A stretch of DNA of 64,000 bases from Moorella sp. E308F (GCF_006538365.1 NZ_BJKN01000002.1:523119-587118); one strand, 5' to 3'. Counted from the first letter of the stretch, positions 8,764 through 15,870 are shown. The notes: generated from the letters alone by a model not told the origin. Program-made: numbers and translations.

Positions 8764-8816
8764 TTGATTTTTCTTTGGCGGCGTGTTATCTTTTAATAGT
8801 AATACTAAGTAATACT
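8764..8816 (+). promoter_or_regulatory. Promoter and direct-repeat operator of the toxin-antitoxin pair
   Basis: A -35 TTGATT (8764-8769) and -10 TATCTT (8787-8792) are 17 bp apart. Directly downstream, AGTAATACT occurs twice (8798-8806 and 8808-8816). Short tandem or inverted repeats of this kind are usual operators for ribbon-helix-helix antitoxins, here placed to block the promoter. Confidence 0.55.
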
Positions 8817-8835
8817 CCGACAGAGGTGACCAAAA

Positions 8836-9072
8836 ATGCGTGAAACTGTTATTTGGACGATCTCCCTCCCTCCCCAGATAGCTCAAAAGGCGATGGAAAC
8901 CGCCAAGAGAGAAAACCGTACTCGCAGCGAGCTTGTGAGGGAAGCTTTGCGCCGGTATATGGCGGCAACGGAATGGGAACGGGCGCAGGCCAAAGTTTCG
9001 CTCAGGGCCAGGGAAATAGGTATTTTAAACGATGCTGACGTTGAAAATGTAATTGACGAAATAAGGAAATAA
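8836..9072 (+). CDS. Ribbon-helix-helix (CopG-type) antitoxin
   Basis: This 78-residue protein starts at an ATG preceded by AGAGGTGACC. The N-terminus (TVIWTISLPPQIAQKAMETAK followed by NRTRSELVREALRRYM) is a ribbon-helix-helix DNA-binding fold: a beta strand, then two helices with the usual RSELVREAL pattern. The remaining 30 residues would bind the toxin. It is followed after 3 bp by a PIN-domain toxin gene, so the two form a VapBC-like module. It runs opposite to the surrounding genes and has its own promoter with a repeat operator, which fits autoregulation. Such modules stabilise mobile elements. Confidence 0.88.
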   Translation: MRETVIWTISLPPQIAQKAMETAKRENRTRSELVREALRRYMAATEWERAQAKVSLRAREIGILNDADVENVIDEIRK

Positions 9073-9075
9073 CCT

Positions 9076-9504
9076 ATGAGAGCGACGTTGGACACTAACG
9101 TATTGATATCCGCACTTATTTTTCCGGGTGGCATTCCTGATCAAATTTTTAGGGCCGCCTTAGAAGGAAAGTATGAGCTTGTGATGAGCCCTTTCATATT
9201 ACAAGAATTTGCCCGTATACTCCAGCAAAAATTTAAGTATTCGGAAGACGAAGCGATGAGCGTAACAGTATTGGTGCGAGATGCGGCTTCGTTAATTATA
9301 GAGCCGAAGACAATTCCGAAATTGGTCGCTTCTAAAGATGACGACAATCATATTTTGGCCTGTGCTCAAGCGGCCAACGTCGATTACCTCGTGACTGGAG
9401 ATATGAAGCACATATACCCATTGGGAACAATAGGCAATACTAAAATTGTTACGCCCGCTGAATTTCTGCGAGAATTGGAAAAAAGCAAACACCCGGACAG
9501 TTGA
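9076..9504 (+). CDS. PIN-domain toxin (putative ribonuclease)
   Basis: A 142-residue PIN-domain protein of the COG1569 type. The N-terminal acidic motif is LDTNVLISAL (Asp 5). Further conserved acids appear in FILQEFARIL (Glu), KDDDNHILACA and YLVTGDMKHI. These acids bind Mg2+ or Mn2+ in PIN ribonucleases. The C-terminus KIVTPAEFLREL is typical of the family. It starts 3 bp after the RHH antitoxin gene, so translation is probably coupled. The predicted role is a VapC-like toxin that cleaves RNA when the antitoxin is lost, stabilising the element. The target RNA cannot be told from sequence. Confidence 0.88.
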   Translation: MRATLDTNVLISALIFPGGIPDQIFRAALEGKYELVMSPFILQEFARILQQKFKYSEDEAMSVTVLVRDAASLIIEPKTIPKLVASKDDDNHILACAQAANVDYLVTGDMKHIYPLGTIGNTKIVTPAEFLRELEKSKHPDS

Positions 9505-9531
9505 GGAAGGAGTGCTGCTTGGGCCGTCTTG

Positions 9532-9567
9532 AAAAAAATGTGCCCGGCTGGAACGACGCCAGCCGGG
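9532..9567 (-). terminator. Intrinsic terminator, minus strand
   Basis: CCCGGCTGG/CCAGCCGGG, a 9-bp stem with a 7-nt loop, is followed on the minus strand by CACATTTTTTTC. It lies just after the toxin gene, facing it. Confidence 0.6.
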
Positions 9568-9601
9568 TTAAATTGTGATGAGGTGAGTTGGTGAGTTGCC
9601 C

Positions 9602-9634
9602 AAAAAAAATCCCGGCCGGAGGTTTCCAGCCGGG
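9602..9634 (-). terminator. Intrinsic terminator, minus strand
   Basis: CCCGGCTGG/CCGGCCGGG stem with a 6-nt loop, followed by ATTTTTTTTG on the minus strand. The stem resembles the one 60 bp away. Confidence 0.6.
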
Positions 9635-9718
9635 TTCCAGGGAAGGAGAGGAAAACGTGGGGTGCCTGGCCGCACGGGCGGGACGGGTGAGTTGAGGCAT
9701 CCACGCCCGTGCGGCCGC

Positions 9719-9759
9719 AAAAAATAAAAGCCCCGCCTGTGACGCGGGCGGAGGGGCTT
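9719..9759 (-). terminator. Intrinsic terminator, minus strand
   Basis: On the minus strand AAGCCCC(T)CCGCC pairs with GGCGGGGCTT, followed by TTATTTTTT. A separate hairpin with a 14-bp perfect stem (about 9670-9714, GCCGCACGGGCG and its complement) lies beside it without a T-tract. Confidence 0.55.
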
Positions 9760-9790
9760 GCTATCTGTTCTTAAACTGTTCTTAAAAATA

Positions 9791-9899
9791 ACTGGTAAAA
9801 CTGGTAAAACTGGTAAAACCCTTGATTTTATTGGATTTTTTAAGTTCTTTGCTCTGGTTTAGATCTGGTAAAACTGGTAAAGTCCTTTATTTTTGATTT
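9791..9899 (+). repeat. Short tandem repeats capped by ACCCTTGATTTT (site A)
   Basis: ACTGGTAAA is repeated three times without gaps (9791-9817) and runs directly into ACCCTTGATTTT (9818-9829). After 34 bp a second group follows (TCTGGTAAA, ACTGGTAAA at 9864-9881), followed by GTCCTTTATTTTTGATTT, a looser match of the same cap. This lies in the 489-bp gene-free stretch 9505-9993, whose other content is three terminators and hairpins. The same layout with a different repeat unit occurs elsewhere in the element. Confidence 0.8.
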
Positions 9900-9993
9900 A
9901 AGAAGTATTCTTGAGTATTTATACCACACTTCTTAAACCACTGCAACCCCTAATCGTAGCCCGCGCCCCGAAAAAGGCGCGGGCCGCCTTACG

Positions 9994-10413
9994 TCAAAGC
10001 GGGATATTTTCCGCTTCCGCTTCCTGGCTCGCCCGTTCGGCCAGCTGGGCTTCGACTTCCGGCTTCAGCTGGGCCTTCACCACATAATACCGCCGGCCCT
10101 GCTTGGACCGTACCTGTTGGAACGTCAGCGTCAATACGTCCCAATCGAGGCCGTCTTCGTCCAGCCCTTCCTGGAGGTCCTTGAGCTGGGCCACTACCGT
10201 CTCGCCGCCCGTGCGGTAGAAATGGGCGGCGTCGCCTTCGACGGTGAAGACGGCGTTTTCCTTCCCCTCGTAGAAGCGCGAGTCCAAAATGGCGATGTTT
10301 TCAATGGTCACCGGGCGGTTCAGCAAAGTGTCGAACTCGCCCTTTTCGCGGTTTTTGGTAAACTCCAGCCCGCCGCCCTCGTTCACCTTTTTGACGGCTT
10401 CATAAATGCCCAT
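9994..10413 (-). CDS. Hypothetical protein of the mobile element
   Basis: A 139-residue protein with RBS (AAGGGGGA) 9 nt before the ATG. I do not recognise the family. It is rich in charged residues and predicted beta strands (VTIENIAILDSRFYEGKENAVFTVEG, split by turns) and ends in an acidic tail (EAEAENIPL). A compact beta-rich fold with an acidic C-terminus next to replication genes would suit an OB-fold ssDNA-binding protein, but I see no SSB signature, so this is only a thought. It is the last gene of a minus-strand run that starts near 12048; terminators follow it. Coding status is supported by the RBS and GC-rich codon use. Confidence 0.65.
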   Translation of the reverse strand: MGIYEAVKKVNEGGGLEFTKNREKGEFDTLLNRPVTIENIAILDSRFYEGKENAVFTVEGDAAHFYRTGGETVVAQLKDLQEGLDEDGLDWDVLTLTFQQVRSKQGRRYYVVKAQLKPEVEAQLAERASQEAEAENIPL

Positions 10414-10443
10414 TGAATTATTCCCCCTTAAATTTAATAAAAT

Positions 10444-10959
10444 TTAAATCGCCAATTCTACAGACGCTTTAACCAGCTTCCATCCCTTTTTCCCCTCGTC
10501 GTAGGCAAAAAACAAATGCACGTCCCGCACGACCCTCCCCTCCTCAGCACGTATTCTCGCCACCACGCCCTGGGCGCCGTCCGGGCCGCGCAGGGTGTCC
10601 GGGTCGCAAACTGCCGCCCAGTGTGCCAGGTACGTCCGGACGACGCCTTCGTGGCGGACGCCGGCCGCCGCGAGCAGGAATTCGGCTTCACTTTTGGTGA
10701 AAGGGCGGGCGTAGTAAGGATTCCCGGACACGGGTACCGGCCCCCTGGTCCTGATGCGGATTACCACTTTATCCCTGGCAGGTATGGTTTCCCCCGCCTC
10801 CCGCCCTGGCTGGACGGGGCGGCTCCGGGGCGGGGCGCCCAGGCGGTCTACGACACGGTCGAATTCCGCCTGGGCGTCCCAGTCTACCGCTTCAACCAGC
10901 GGGCCGGACGGTTCGGGGTAATCGTCTGTCAGCCATTTGCCGAAGGTAGGATTTCGCAT
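10444..10959 (-). CDS. Hypothetical protein of the mobile element
   Basis: A 171-residue protein with a GGGGGAAG RBS 6 nt before the ATG at 10959. The family is not recognised. The first half is Pro/Arg-rich (GAPPRSRPVQPGREAG). The second half looks like a folded domain (FTKSEAEFLLAAAGV, VRTYLAHWAAV, VVRDVHLFFAYDEGKKGWK). There are no cysteine clusters, transmembrane segments or nucleotide-binding motifs. It lies between two other unrecognised genes in the same orientation with short gaps, so it probably shares their transcript. Confidence 0.6.
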   Translation of the reverse strand: MRNPTFGKWLTDDYPEPSGPLVEAVDWDAQAEFDRVVDRLGAPPRSRPVQPGREAGETIPARDKVVIRIRTRGPVPVSGNPYYARPFTKSEAEFLLAAAGVRHEGVVRTYLAHWAAVCDPDTLRGPDGAQGVVARIRAEEGRVVRDVHLFFAYDEGKKGWKLVKASVELAI

Positions 10960-10982
10960 TATTTTCTTCCCCCAGAGAAAGG

Positions 10983-11330
10983 TTAGGCCGTGCCGGAAGA
11001 GGCTTCGGTCCGGCCCGGCGTATATTCGTCAATTAGATCAAGGATTGTCCCGGCGATTTTATGGGCCGCTTCCGCGTGTTCCTCAGTCAGGTCTTTCGCC
11101 GCGTGGACCCGGAGCGCAGCGCGAATGACGGTGGAAATCGCCATGATGATCTGGTATTGCGTCTGTGTATTGAATTTTCCGGCTAATCGTTTTTCGGCTT
11201 CCGCCCGGACGCTCCCCCACACACCCGGCCTGGGCGGCGGGCTCGGCACGAAGCGGACTTGCTGCTTCAGTTCTGCCAGGATTTCTGCCCGTAATTCTTC
11301 TTTGAGCTGCTGCAGTTCGGCGTCGGTCAT
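10983..11330 (-). CDS. Hypothetical coiled-coil-like protein of the mobile element
   Basis: The start is placed at the ATG at 11330 because GGAGGAGGTGA lies 7 nt before it and overlaps the stop of the upstream gene. A longer reading frame would overlap that gene heavily. The product is 115 residues. Residues 1-25 are a charged amphipathic helix (AELQQLKEELRAEILAELKQ), likely a coiled coil, followed by a Pro-rich hinge and a helical domain (IIMAISTVIRAALRVHAAKDL). The family is not recognised. Tight coupling to the upstream gene suggests a functional pair. Confidence 0.6.
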   Translation of the reverse strand: MTDAELQQLKEELRAEILAELKQQVRFVPSPPPRPGVWGSVRAEAEKRLAGKFNTQTQYQIIMAISTVIRAALRVHAAKDLTEEHAEAAHKIAGTILDLIDEYTPGRTEASSGTA

Positions 11331-11334
11331 GATC

Positions 11335-12048
11335 TTAGTCACCTCCTCCGCTGGAACCGTAAGTAATAAGCAGTTTTTGCCCTTTCTGCCCCATCTCCGC
11401 GGCCCTAAGCCGGTTCCCGGAGTCTTCCATGCCGCGGCTGACCTCCTCTTCGAGAATGCCGGCCACCTCGCGGTCGGGCTCCCAATCGTCGTCCTCTCTT
11501 TTCGGTTCGTGGACGACGACTTTCCACCTCCCGGCCGGGCGGGTCGGGAGCTCGACGGGGCGGTATTCCGCCTCTTCAAGGATGCCCGGCCCGAGGCCCA
11601 GGGCGAGGAGGACGGCGTTCTGCTGCTCTTCCGGCAAAGTCATCAGCGGAACGAAGGAGCGGCAGGTTCTCCGCGCCACCTCGCGGCGGGCTTTGTCCAG
11701 CTCGGCTTCCAGGAGCCGCCGGTTTTCTGTTCGGACGACGTATTCGAGATCGGTGGTTAAGGCTTCCGCTTCGGCGTCGTAATAGCTGGTTGTGCGGCCG
11801 GCACGGAGGTCGTATTTGCATATTTGCGATGCTGACGCAGGGTAGGTTTGTTTAATGGATTTTTGATTATTGAATTCTTTTAATTTATTCCTCAATAGTC
11901 GAAGGGTTGGATCGACTTTTTCGGCGAATGATAGTTTGGACGATAGGCTGGAGGTAAATCTGCCGAGCACGTTCGTATGTACGTTCGAAACGAAAGGGTT
12001 TATAATTTTAGCCTTTGAAGAAGCATGTCGTTTCGCATGCCAGCCCAT
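11335..12048 (-). CDS. Hypothetical protein of the mobile element
   Basis: A 237-residue protein starting at an ATG with AGAGGGG 8 nt upstream. The N-terminal 80 residues are basic and Ser/Asn-rich, the remainder acidic and helical (ALTTDLEYVVRTENRRLLEAELDKARREVARR, broken at several points). No family is recognised and no enzymatic motif is visible. Base composition shifts within the gene: the first 230 bp are AT-rich and the rest GC-rich, so the two halves may have different origins. It is the first gene of the run down to 9994 and lies directly downstream of the tandem-repeat region at 12085-12184, which may hold its promoter. Confidence 0.55.
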   Translation of the reverse strand: MGWHAKRHASSKAKIINPFVSNVHTNVLGRFTSSLSSKLSFAEKVDPTLRLLRNKLKEFNNQKSIKQTYPASASQICKYDLRAGRTTSYYDAEAEALTTDLEYVVRTENRRLLEAELDKARREVARRTCRSFVPLMTLPEEQQNAVLLALGLGPGILEEAEYRPVELPTRPAGRWKVVVHEPKREDDDWEPDREVAGILEEEVSRGMEDSGNRLRAAEMGQKGQKLLITYGSSGGGD

Positions 12049-12084
12049 CTTTTTCCCCTCTGCGACAGTAAATTTTTTTAAAAA

Positions 12085-12184
12085 ATGTGTAAGATGTGTG
12101 AGACCCTTGATTTTGCTAGGTTTTCAATGTGTGAGGAATGAGTGAGGAATGTGTAAGATGTGTAAGACCCTTGATTTTGCTAGG
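12085..12184 (+). repeat. Short tandem repeats capped by ACCCTTGATTTTGCTAGG (site B, two caps)
   Basis: Two 9-bp units (ATGTGTAAG, ATGTGTGAG at 12085-12102) run directly into ACCCTTGATTTTGCTAGG. Four more units follow (12127-12135, 12138-12146, 12149-12157, 12158-12166), and again the same cap (12167-12184). The caps are identical to each other over 18 bp. The unit sequence is unrelated to the unit of site A, but the cap is shared. Confidence 0.85.
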
Positions 12185-12213
12185 TTTTTTTACGGAAAAC
12201 ATGATAAAACTAG

Positions 12214-12915
12214 TTATGTTGTTAGGTTATCTTTAGGAATAGAAATGACATAAACCCGACGTGATTTTTGCATCAATGCGTCCCAGTATGTAGAACTATA
12301 TCGATGTCGCTCACCTGGCTTAAGCCAGCCTTTCGTTTTCCAAAATTTTAATACCGCCCGACGTTCAGCTTCGTTCTTAATCCTTATATCCGCAAAAAAC
12401 TTCGCGAAAGCTGCCACGTAAACTATAACTTTTATTTCTTCGTTTGAGCTTTCATCTAACTGACCCCAGAATCCTTCATCAAATTCTTTCTTGTTAACAA
12501 ATACCCATTCGCAAAATTTCTCATAAATAGAGATCGCTTCTGGGTCAATCCCGGTCTCTCCCTCTTCATACGAACGGATATTTTGGATTAATTCCCTCCA
12601 TCGGGTGGCTAGAATCTCATCAAAATACGCTCCCAGTTTTTTAGCGTTGGTCCATACCCCCGCCATCGCCACTGCGCGAGCAATCCCCAGCCCTCCTTCA
12701 TGCACGGGGCTGCGGACTTCGCGGTTTATTGGCTCCCCAATTTGGGCAACATACCAATATCGGTCGCGTTCGCGATCTACTTCGAGCGCGGTAATTTCTA
12801 CCGAGACCGGGCAGACGCATTGTCGGTTGCCGTCTTCGTCTTCTATCCAGATGCCATTTGTTTCTTTAGCATTAAGAGTATCGATATTGTAGGAGTTTTC
12901 AGCGAGGGTTTCCAT
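12214..12915 (-). CDS. Hypothetical protein, possibly related to part of DUF927 proteins
   Basis: The start is set at the ATG at 12915, which has GGGAGG 9 nt upstream; an in-frame ATG 10 codons earlier lacks an RBS. The product is 233 residues. The N-terminal part (GIWIEDEDGNRQCVCPVSVE, then LEVDRERDRYWYVAQI) resembles the opening beta-rich segment of DUF927 proteins as I remember it. The C-terminus (FWKTKGWLKPGERHRYSS) looks like a winged-helix/DUF927 tail. The ATPase core is absent. Codon use is closer to AT-balanced than in the replication genes. It sits between the HTH regulator and the hypothetical gene run. The family link is tentative. Confidence 0.55.
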   Translation of the reverse strand: METLAENSYNIDTLNAKETNGIWIEDEDGNRQCVCPVSVEITALEVDRERDRYWYVAQIGEPINREVRSPVHEGGLGIARAVAMAGVWTNAKKLGAYFDEILATRWRELIQNIRSYEEGETGIDPEAISIYEKFCEWVFVNKKEFDEGFWGQLDESSNEEIKVIVYVAAFAKFFADIRIKNEAERRAVLKFWKTKGWLKPGERHRYSSTYWDALMQKSRRVYVISIPKDNLTT

Positions 12916-12937
12916 CAATAGATGCCTCCCTAAAAAC

Positions 12938-13168
12938 TTAAGCAATATTTTCCTTGTGTATTTCGTTTGAAGGAGAATTAATGTTTGAGAAAAGATCTTC
13001 TACAGAAGAATTAAAGAATGCGGCTATACGCAAAGCTAATGCTAGAGATGGATCGGTAGTGCCGCATTCAATTTTGCAATAAGCTGGTCTACTAATATTT
13101 AAAGCATTAGCTACCTCTTCTTGAGTAAGGTGAGCTTCTTTCCTTTTATTTCGTAGAGCGTATCGCAT
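12938..13168 (-). CDS. Small XRE-family HTH regulator
   Basis: The start is at the ATG at 13168 (RYALRNKRKE), with GGGAGGGG 5 nt upstream. The product is 76 residues, almost only a helix-turn-helix domain: LRNKRKEAHLTQEEVANALN, then ISRPAYCKIECGTTDPSLALALRIAAFF. This is the classic Cro/C1-type fold with the final LFSNIN tail. It is transcribed away from a second HTH gene, from a strong promoter (13191-13220). In ICEBs1- and lambda-like systems such divergent HTH pairs control the choice between integration and excision. It probably acts as a Cro-like or excision-promoting regulator; which of the two pair members is the repressor is inferred from its neighbours. Confidence 0.85.
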   Translation of the reverse strand: MRYALRNKRKEAHLTQEEVANALNISRPAYCKIECGTTDPSLALALRIAAFFNSSVEDLFSNINSPSNEIHKENIA

Positions 13169-13190
13169 GGGTTCCCCTCCCTTCAACCTT

Positions 13191-13220
13191 ATTATACGTG
13201 GGGATACAGAACAAAGTCAA
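13191..13220 (-). promoter_or_regulatory. Promoter of the small HTH regulator
   Basis: On the minus strand TTGACT and TATAAT are separated by 18 bp, close to the sigma-A consensus, with the RBS shortly after. Confidence 0.7.
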
Positions 13221-13298
13221 TAGTTGTGGCTTAAATAGAACGTGCTAAATCAGAACATATATGATATAATCTCCTTAGATGTTCACATTAAGAACATG
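13207..13298. promoter_or_regulatory. Divergent control region with repeated GAAC boxes
   Basis: Between the two HTH genes, GAAC or its complement GTTC appears five times: near 13209, 13238, 13253, and as the palindrome GTTCACATTAAGAAC at 13281-13295. A -10 TATAAT for the rightward gene lies at 13265-13270. The boxes flank or overlap both promoters, as expected for an ImmR/CI-type operator array. Confidence 0.55.
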
Positions 13299-13311
13299 GA
13301 GGGATTTGGTA

Positions 13312-13794
13312 ATGCCAACTTTTGGACAAAGATTAAAACTGCTAAGAAAGGAGAATGGTTGGACACAAGACGTTTTAGCCGAAAAGCTTGGCTTAACTAG
13401 ATCGGCTATTGCCGGTTATGAATCCCCTAGTAAAGGTTATATTCCCTCTCCAGATATTTTAAAAAGACTAGCTGAATGTTTTGGGGTATCGGTAGATTAT
13501 CTTTTAGGCCATACTGACGATAGAACACCTTATACTCCTATTCCTGAAACTATCTCCCTCGAAGAAGCTCTCCAAGAGCTCTTAAACTCCGACCACGTCA
13601 TGTTTAACGGCCTCCCCGTCGGCGAACTCGACGAAGAAACCAAAGAAGACCTCAAAACCGCCGTCCTCGCCATCATGGAATATAAAGCTAAACACGGAAA
13701 ATCCCAGCAGCAGCCAAAAAAAGCCGCGGCCGCGGCCAGAAAAAACGCGATGGTTGACGGCGGTACCATTCTTCTGTCCGCGGCCGTGTCCTAA
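13312..13794 (+). CDS. XRE-family HTH repressor (ImmR-like)
   Basis: The start is chosen at ATG 13312, which has GGAGGG 8 nt upstream; an earlier in-frame ATG lacks an RBS. It is a 160-residue protein. Residues 1-65 are an XRE helix-turn-helix (FGQRLKLLRKENGWTQDVLA, then LGLTRSAIAGYE and DILKRLAECFGVSVDYLLG). The tail is charged, with a run of Lys/Ala/Gln (SQQQPKKAAAAARK). The next gene downstream encodes an ImmA-type metallopeptidase, the usual partner that cleaves such repressors. Expected role: repressor keeping the element integrated, binding the GAAC boxes upstream. From about 13,560 the codons become C/G-ending and GC-rich, a visible composition break within the gene. Confidence 0.85.
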   Translation: MPTFGQRLKLLRKENGWTQDVLAEKLGLTRSAIAGYESPSKGYIPSPDILKRLAECFGVSVDYLLGHTDDRTPYTPIPETISLEEALQELLNSDHVMFNGLPVGELDEETKEDLKTAVLAIMEYKAKHGKSQQQPKKAAAAARKNAMVDGGTILLSAAVS

Positions 13795-13840
13795 TAAATG
13801 TTAAAGAAATACATAAGCTTGCGGCAAAGAAGGTGATCGG

Positions 13841-14299
13841 ATGGCTGTAGTGGAGAAAATAATCCAAAAAGTTAACGAAACTGTTGATAAACACGGGTTA
13901 TTGAGTCCGGAGAATCTTGCAGATAAATTGTTCGAAGCTGTTTTAAAGGTTTCCATGCCCAACGGCAAAATTCGCGGGGTGATTTACAATAATCTTCTAA
14001 TTTTAAATCAGAATCAACCTTCATGGTACTTGAACGGCTCAATAATCCATGAAATCGGCCATCACGAACTCCATGCCGGGATTAATCAAATGTTTTACCA
14101 TAACTATACATATTTTACCAACGGCCGTTACGAACTAGAAGCTGACATTTACGGGCTTATCTATGCCATTCGCTGGTATGAATACGGGTTAGAAGGTTTC
14201 GCCAGCAATTTGTACGATTTCGCCAAACTGCTGGGGTTTCAACCCTATGCGGCTCACATGCTGGTAGAGCATTGTGCCCAAGGCAAACGGTTGTGGTGA
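13841..14299 (+). CDS. ImmA/IrrE-family metallopeptidase
   Basis: A 152-residue protein with GAAGGTGAT before the ATG. The zinc motif HEIGHHELH (HExxH, about residues 70-78) and the downstream glutamate in RYELEADIYGL are those of the ImmA/IrrE (DUF955) family. Members cleave an HTH repressor after DNA damage or quorum signals and so trigger excision of ICEs and prophages. It lies 46 bp after the ImmR-like gene and before the integrase, the order found in ICEBs1-type elements. The substrate is inferred from this arrangement. Confidence 0.9.
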   Translation: MAVVEKIIQKVNETVDKHGLLSPENLADKLFEAVLKVSMPNGKIRGVIYNNLLILNQNQPSWYLNGSIIHEIGHHELHAGINQMFYHNYTYFTNGRYELEADIYGLIYAIRWYEYGLEGFASNLYDFAKLLGFQPYAAHMLVEHCAQGKRLW

Positions 14300-14347
14300 G
14301 CTTGAAGGTAAATTGAATTAATTGGTGTGCAGAGGGGAGAACCTGAA

Positions 14348-15559
14348 TTGGCAAGAAAACGCGGCAACAACGAAGGCACTATAAGCAAGCGCAAGGACGG
14401 GAGGTGGTGCGCGGCAATTACTGTGGGAAGAACAGAGGAAGGTAAGCAAAAAAGGATTTTTTTCTATGGTAAAACCAGGCAAGAAGTCGCTGATAAGTTG
14501 GCAAAAGCCTTAAATGATATTAAGCAGGGAACCTTCGTAGAACCGGATAAGTTAACTGTAGGGGAATGGCTGGATACTTGGCTTAATGAATACGTAAAGC
14601 CTCATGTTCGACCCACGACCTGGGGAGGGTATGAATATATTGTTCGCCAGCATCTTAAACCGGCTTTAGGAAAAATACGTTTGAAAGATTTACGGCCGGA
14701 CCATTTACAAAAGCTGTATAATGAAAAGCTGGCGGGCGGGCGTGTTGACGGCCAGGGGCAGCTTTCTAACCGAACGGTGCGGCTTATGCATGTAGTTATA
14801 CATGCAGCCCTCAAACAGGCTATGAAGAATCAATTAGTGATTCGCAATGTGGCCGACGCTACTAAACCGCCAAGTTTAAAGAAAAAAGAAATTCGGGTGC
14901 TTTCCCCCGAAGAACAGGCCAGGTTTATAAGCATTTTAAAGGATGATCGGTTAGGGGCGGCTTTCCTTTTGGATCTGGCCACCGGCTTGCGGCGTGGCGA
15001 ACTTTTAGGGTTGCGCTGGCGGGACGTAAATCTCGAAGAAGGGACCATCACTATAAACCAGTCCTTGGTTGAAGTCAGGACCGGTAACGCAGAAGGTAAA
15101 AAGACTATGCTTATGTTCCAGGAGCCAAAGACCAAACAAAGCAAGCGGACGATACCAATTCCTAAAAGTATCTTGACAGAACTAAAAGCCCATAAGATCC
15201 GGCAGGATCATGAGAAATCGCAGGCAGGCCCGAAGTACCAAGATAACGATTTAGTTTTTGCCACGGCTGAAGGGAAGCCGATTAATCCTCGAAACTTTAA
15301 TCGTAGTTTCTACCGATTGGTAAAGAAGGCCGGACTACCGCCTATAAATCCCCACGCTTTGAGGCATACCTTTGCCACCAGGTTGTTGGAAGCTGACGAA
15401 CATCCTAAAGTAGTACAGGACCTACTGGGCCATTCCCAAATCAGCCTGACGTTGGATACTTATTCCCACGCGAGCATGGATCTGAAACGTCGGGCGGCCG
15501 AAAAACTTGATAAGATCCTAGAGGTAAAGAAAAATTCCTCCGACGAAACGGAGGAATAG
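14348..15559 (+). CDS. int: Tyrosine integrase (phage/ICE type)
   Basis: A tyrosine recombinase of about 403 residues. The TTG at 14348 is preferred because AGAGGGGAGA lies 8 nt upstream; a GTG at 14327 has no RBS. The N-terminus holds an arm-binding domain (NNEGTISKRKDGRWCAAI, then KTRQEVADKL) and a SAM-like core-binding domain (TVGEWLDTWLNEYVKPHV). The catalytic domain shows the first Arg in ATGLRRGELLGLRW, H-x-x-R in HALRHTFATRL, the GHS motif in LLGHSQISLTLDTYSH and the nucleophilic Tyr within TLDTYSH. It is the last gene of the element and its 3' end faces a tRNA-Lys gene, the probable attachment site. An intrinsic terminator follows. Confidence 0.95.
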   Translation: MARKRGNNEGTISKRKDGRWCAAITVGRTEEGKQKRIFFYGKTRQEVADKLAKALNDIKQGTFVEPDKLTVGEWLDTWLNEYVKPHVRPTTWGGYEYIVRQHLKPALGKIRLKDLRPDHLQKLYNEKLAGGRVDGQGQLSNRTVRLMHVVIHAALKQAMKNQLVIRNVADATKPPSLKKKEIRVLSPEEQARFISILKDDRLGAAFLLDLATGLRRGELLGLRWRDVNLEEGTITINQSLVEVRTGNAEGKKTMLMFQEPKTKQSKRTIPIPKSILTELKAHKIRQDHEKSQAGPKYQDNDLVFATAEGKPINPRNFNRSFYRLVKKAGLPPINPHALRHTFATRLLEADEHPKVVQDLLGHSQISLTLDTYSHASMDLKRRAAEKLDKILEVKKNSSDETEE

Positions 15560-15583
15560 AAAAAGGGCGCTTGACTTAAACAA

Positions 15584-15618
15584 ATGCCGGGGTAATTATC
15601 CCCGGCAAATTTATTTTT
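15584..15618 (+). terminator. Terminator after the integrase
   Basis: TGCCGGGG/CCCCGGCA stem with a 7-nt loop followed by AAATTTATTTTT. Confidence 0.75.
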
Positions 15619-15624
15619 AGGGCC

Positions 15625-15689
15625 GGTAGTAGTAGGGTAGTAGTAAATCGCTTTTTCGTGGTACCCTCCTAAACCCGCGAACCCTTGAT

Positions 15690-15697
<8 letters not shown>
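15625..15697 (+). repeat. Tandem repeat with CCTTGATTTT cap at the element end (site C)
   Basis: GGTAGTAGTA occurs twice (15625-15634, 15636-15645). ACCCTTGATTTTCTTGG (15681-15697) follows 36 bp later; its last bases are the complement of the tRNA-Lys CCA end. The same cap sequence appears at sites A and B inside the element. Here it touches the presumed attachment site. Confidence 0.7.
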
Positions 15698-15770
<73 letters not shown>

Positions 15771-15775
15771 ATAGA

Positions 15776-15852
15776 TGGCGCGCCCGGCAGGATTCGAACC
15801 TGCGGCCTCCGGACTCGGATTCCGTTACTCTATCCACCTGAGCTACGGGCGC
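15776..15852 (-). tRNA. tRNA-Arg (anticodon CCG)
   Basis: Acceptor GCGCCCG/CGGGCGC, D-arm, anticodon loop ATCCGAG (anticodon CCG), T-arm GGTTCGAATCC, discriminator G, encoded CCA. It is only 5 bp upstream of tRNA-Lys, so the two form one operon. Confidence 0.95.
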
Positions 15853-15870
15853 TCACCAATTGCAATTGTT

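Noticed and set aside
9791-12184. Tandem short repeats as possible CRISPR arrays
   Set aside because: Units are only 9-10 bp, mostly without spacers, and no cas gene is present.
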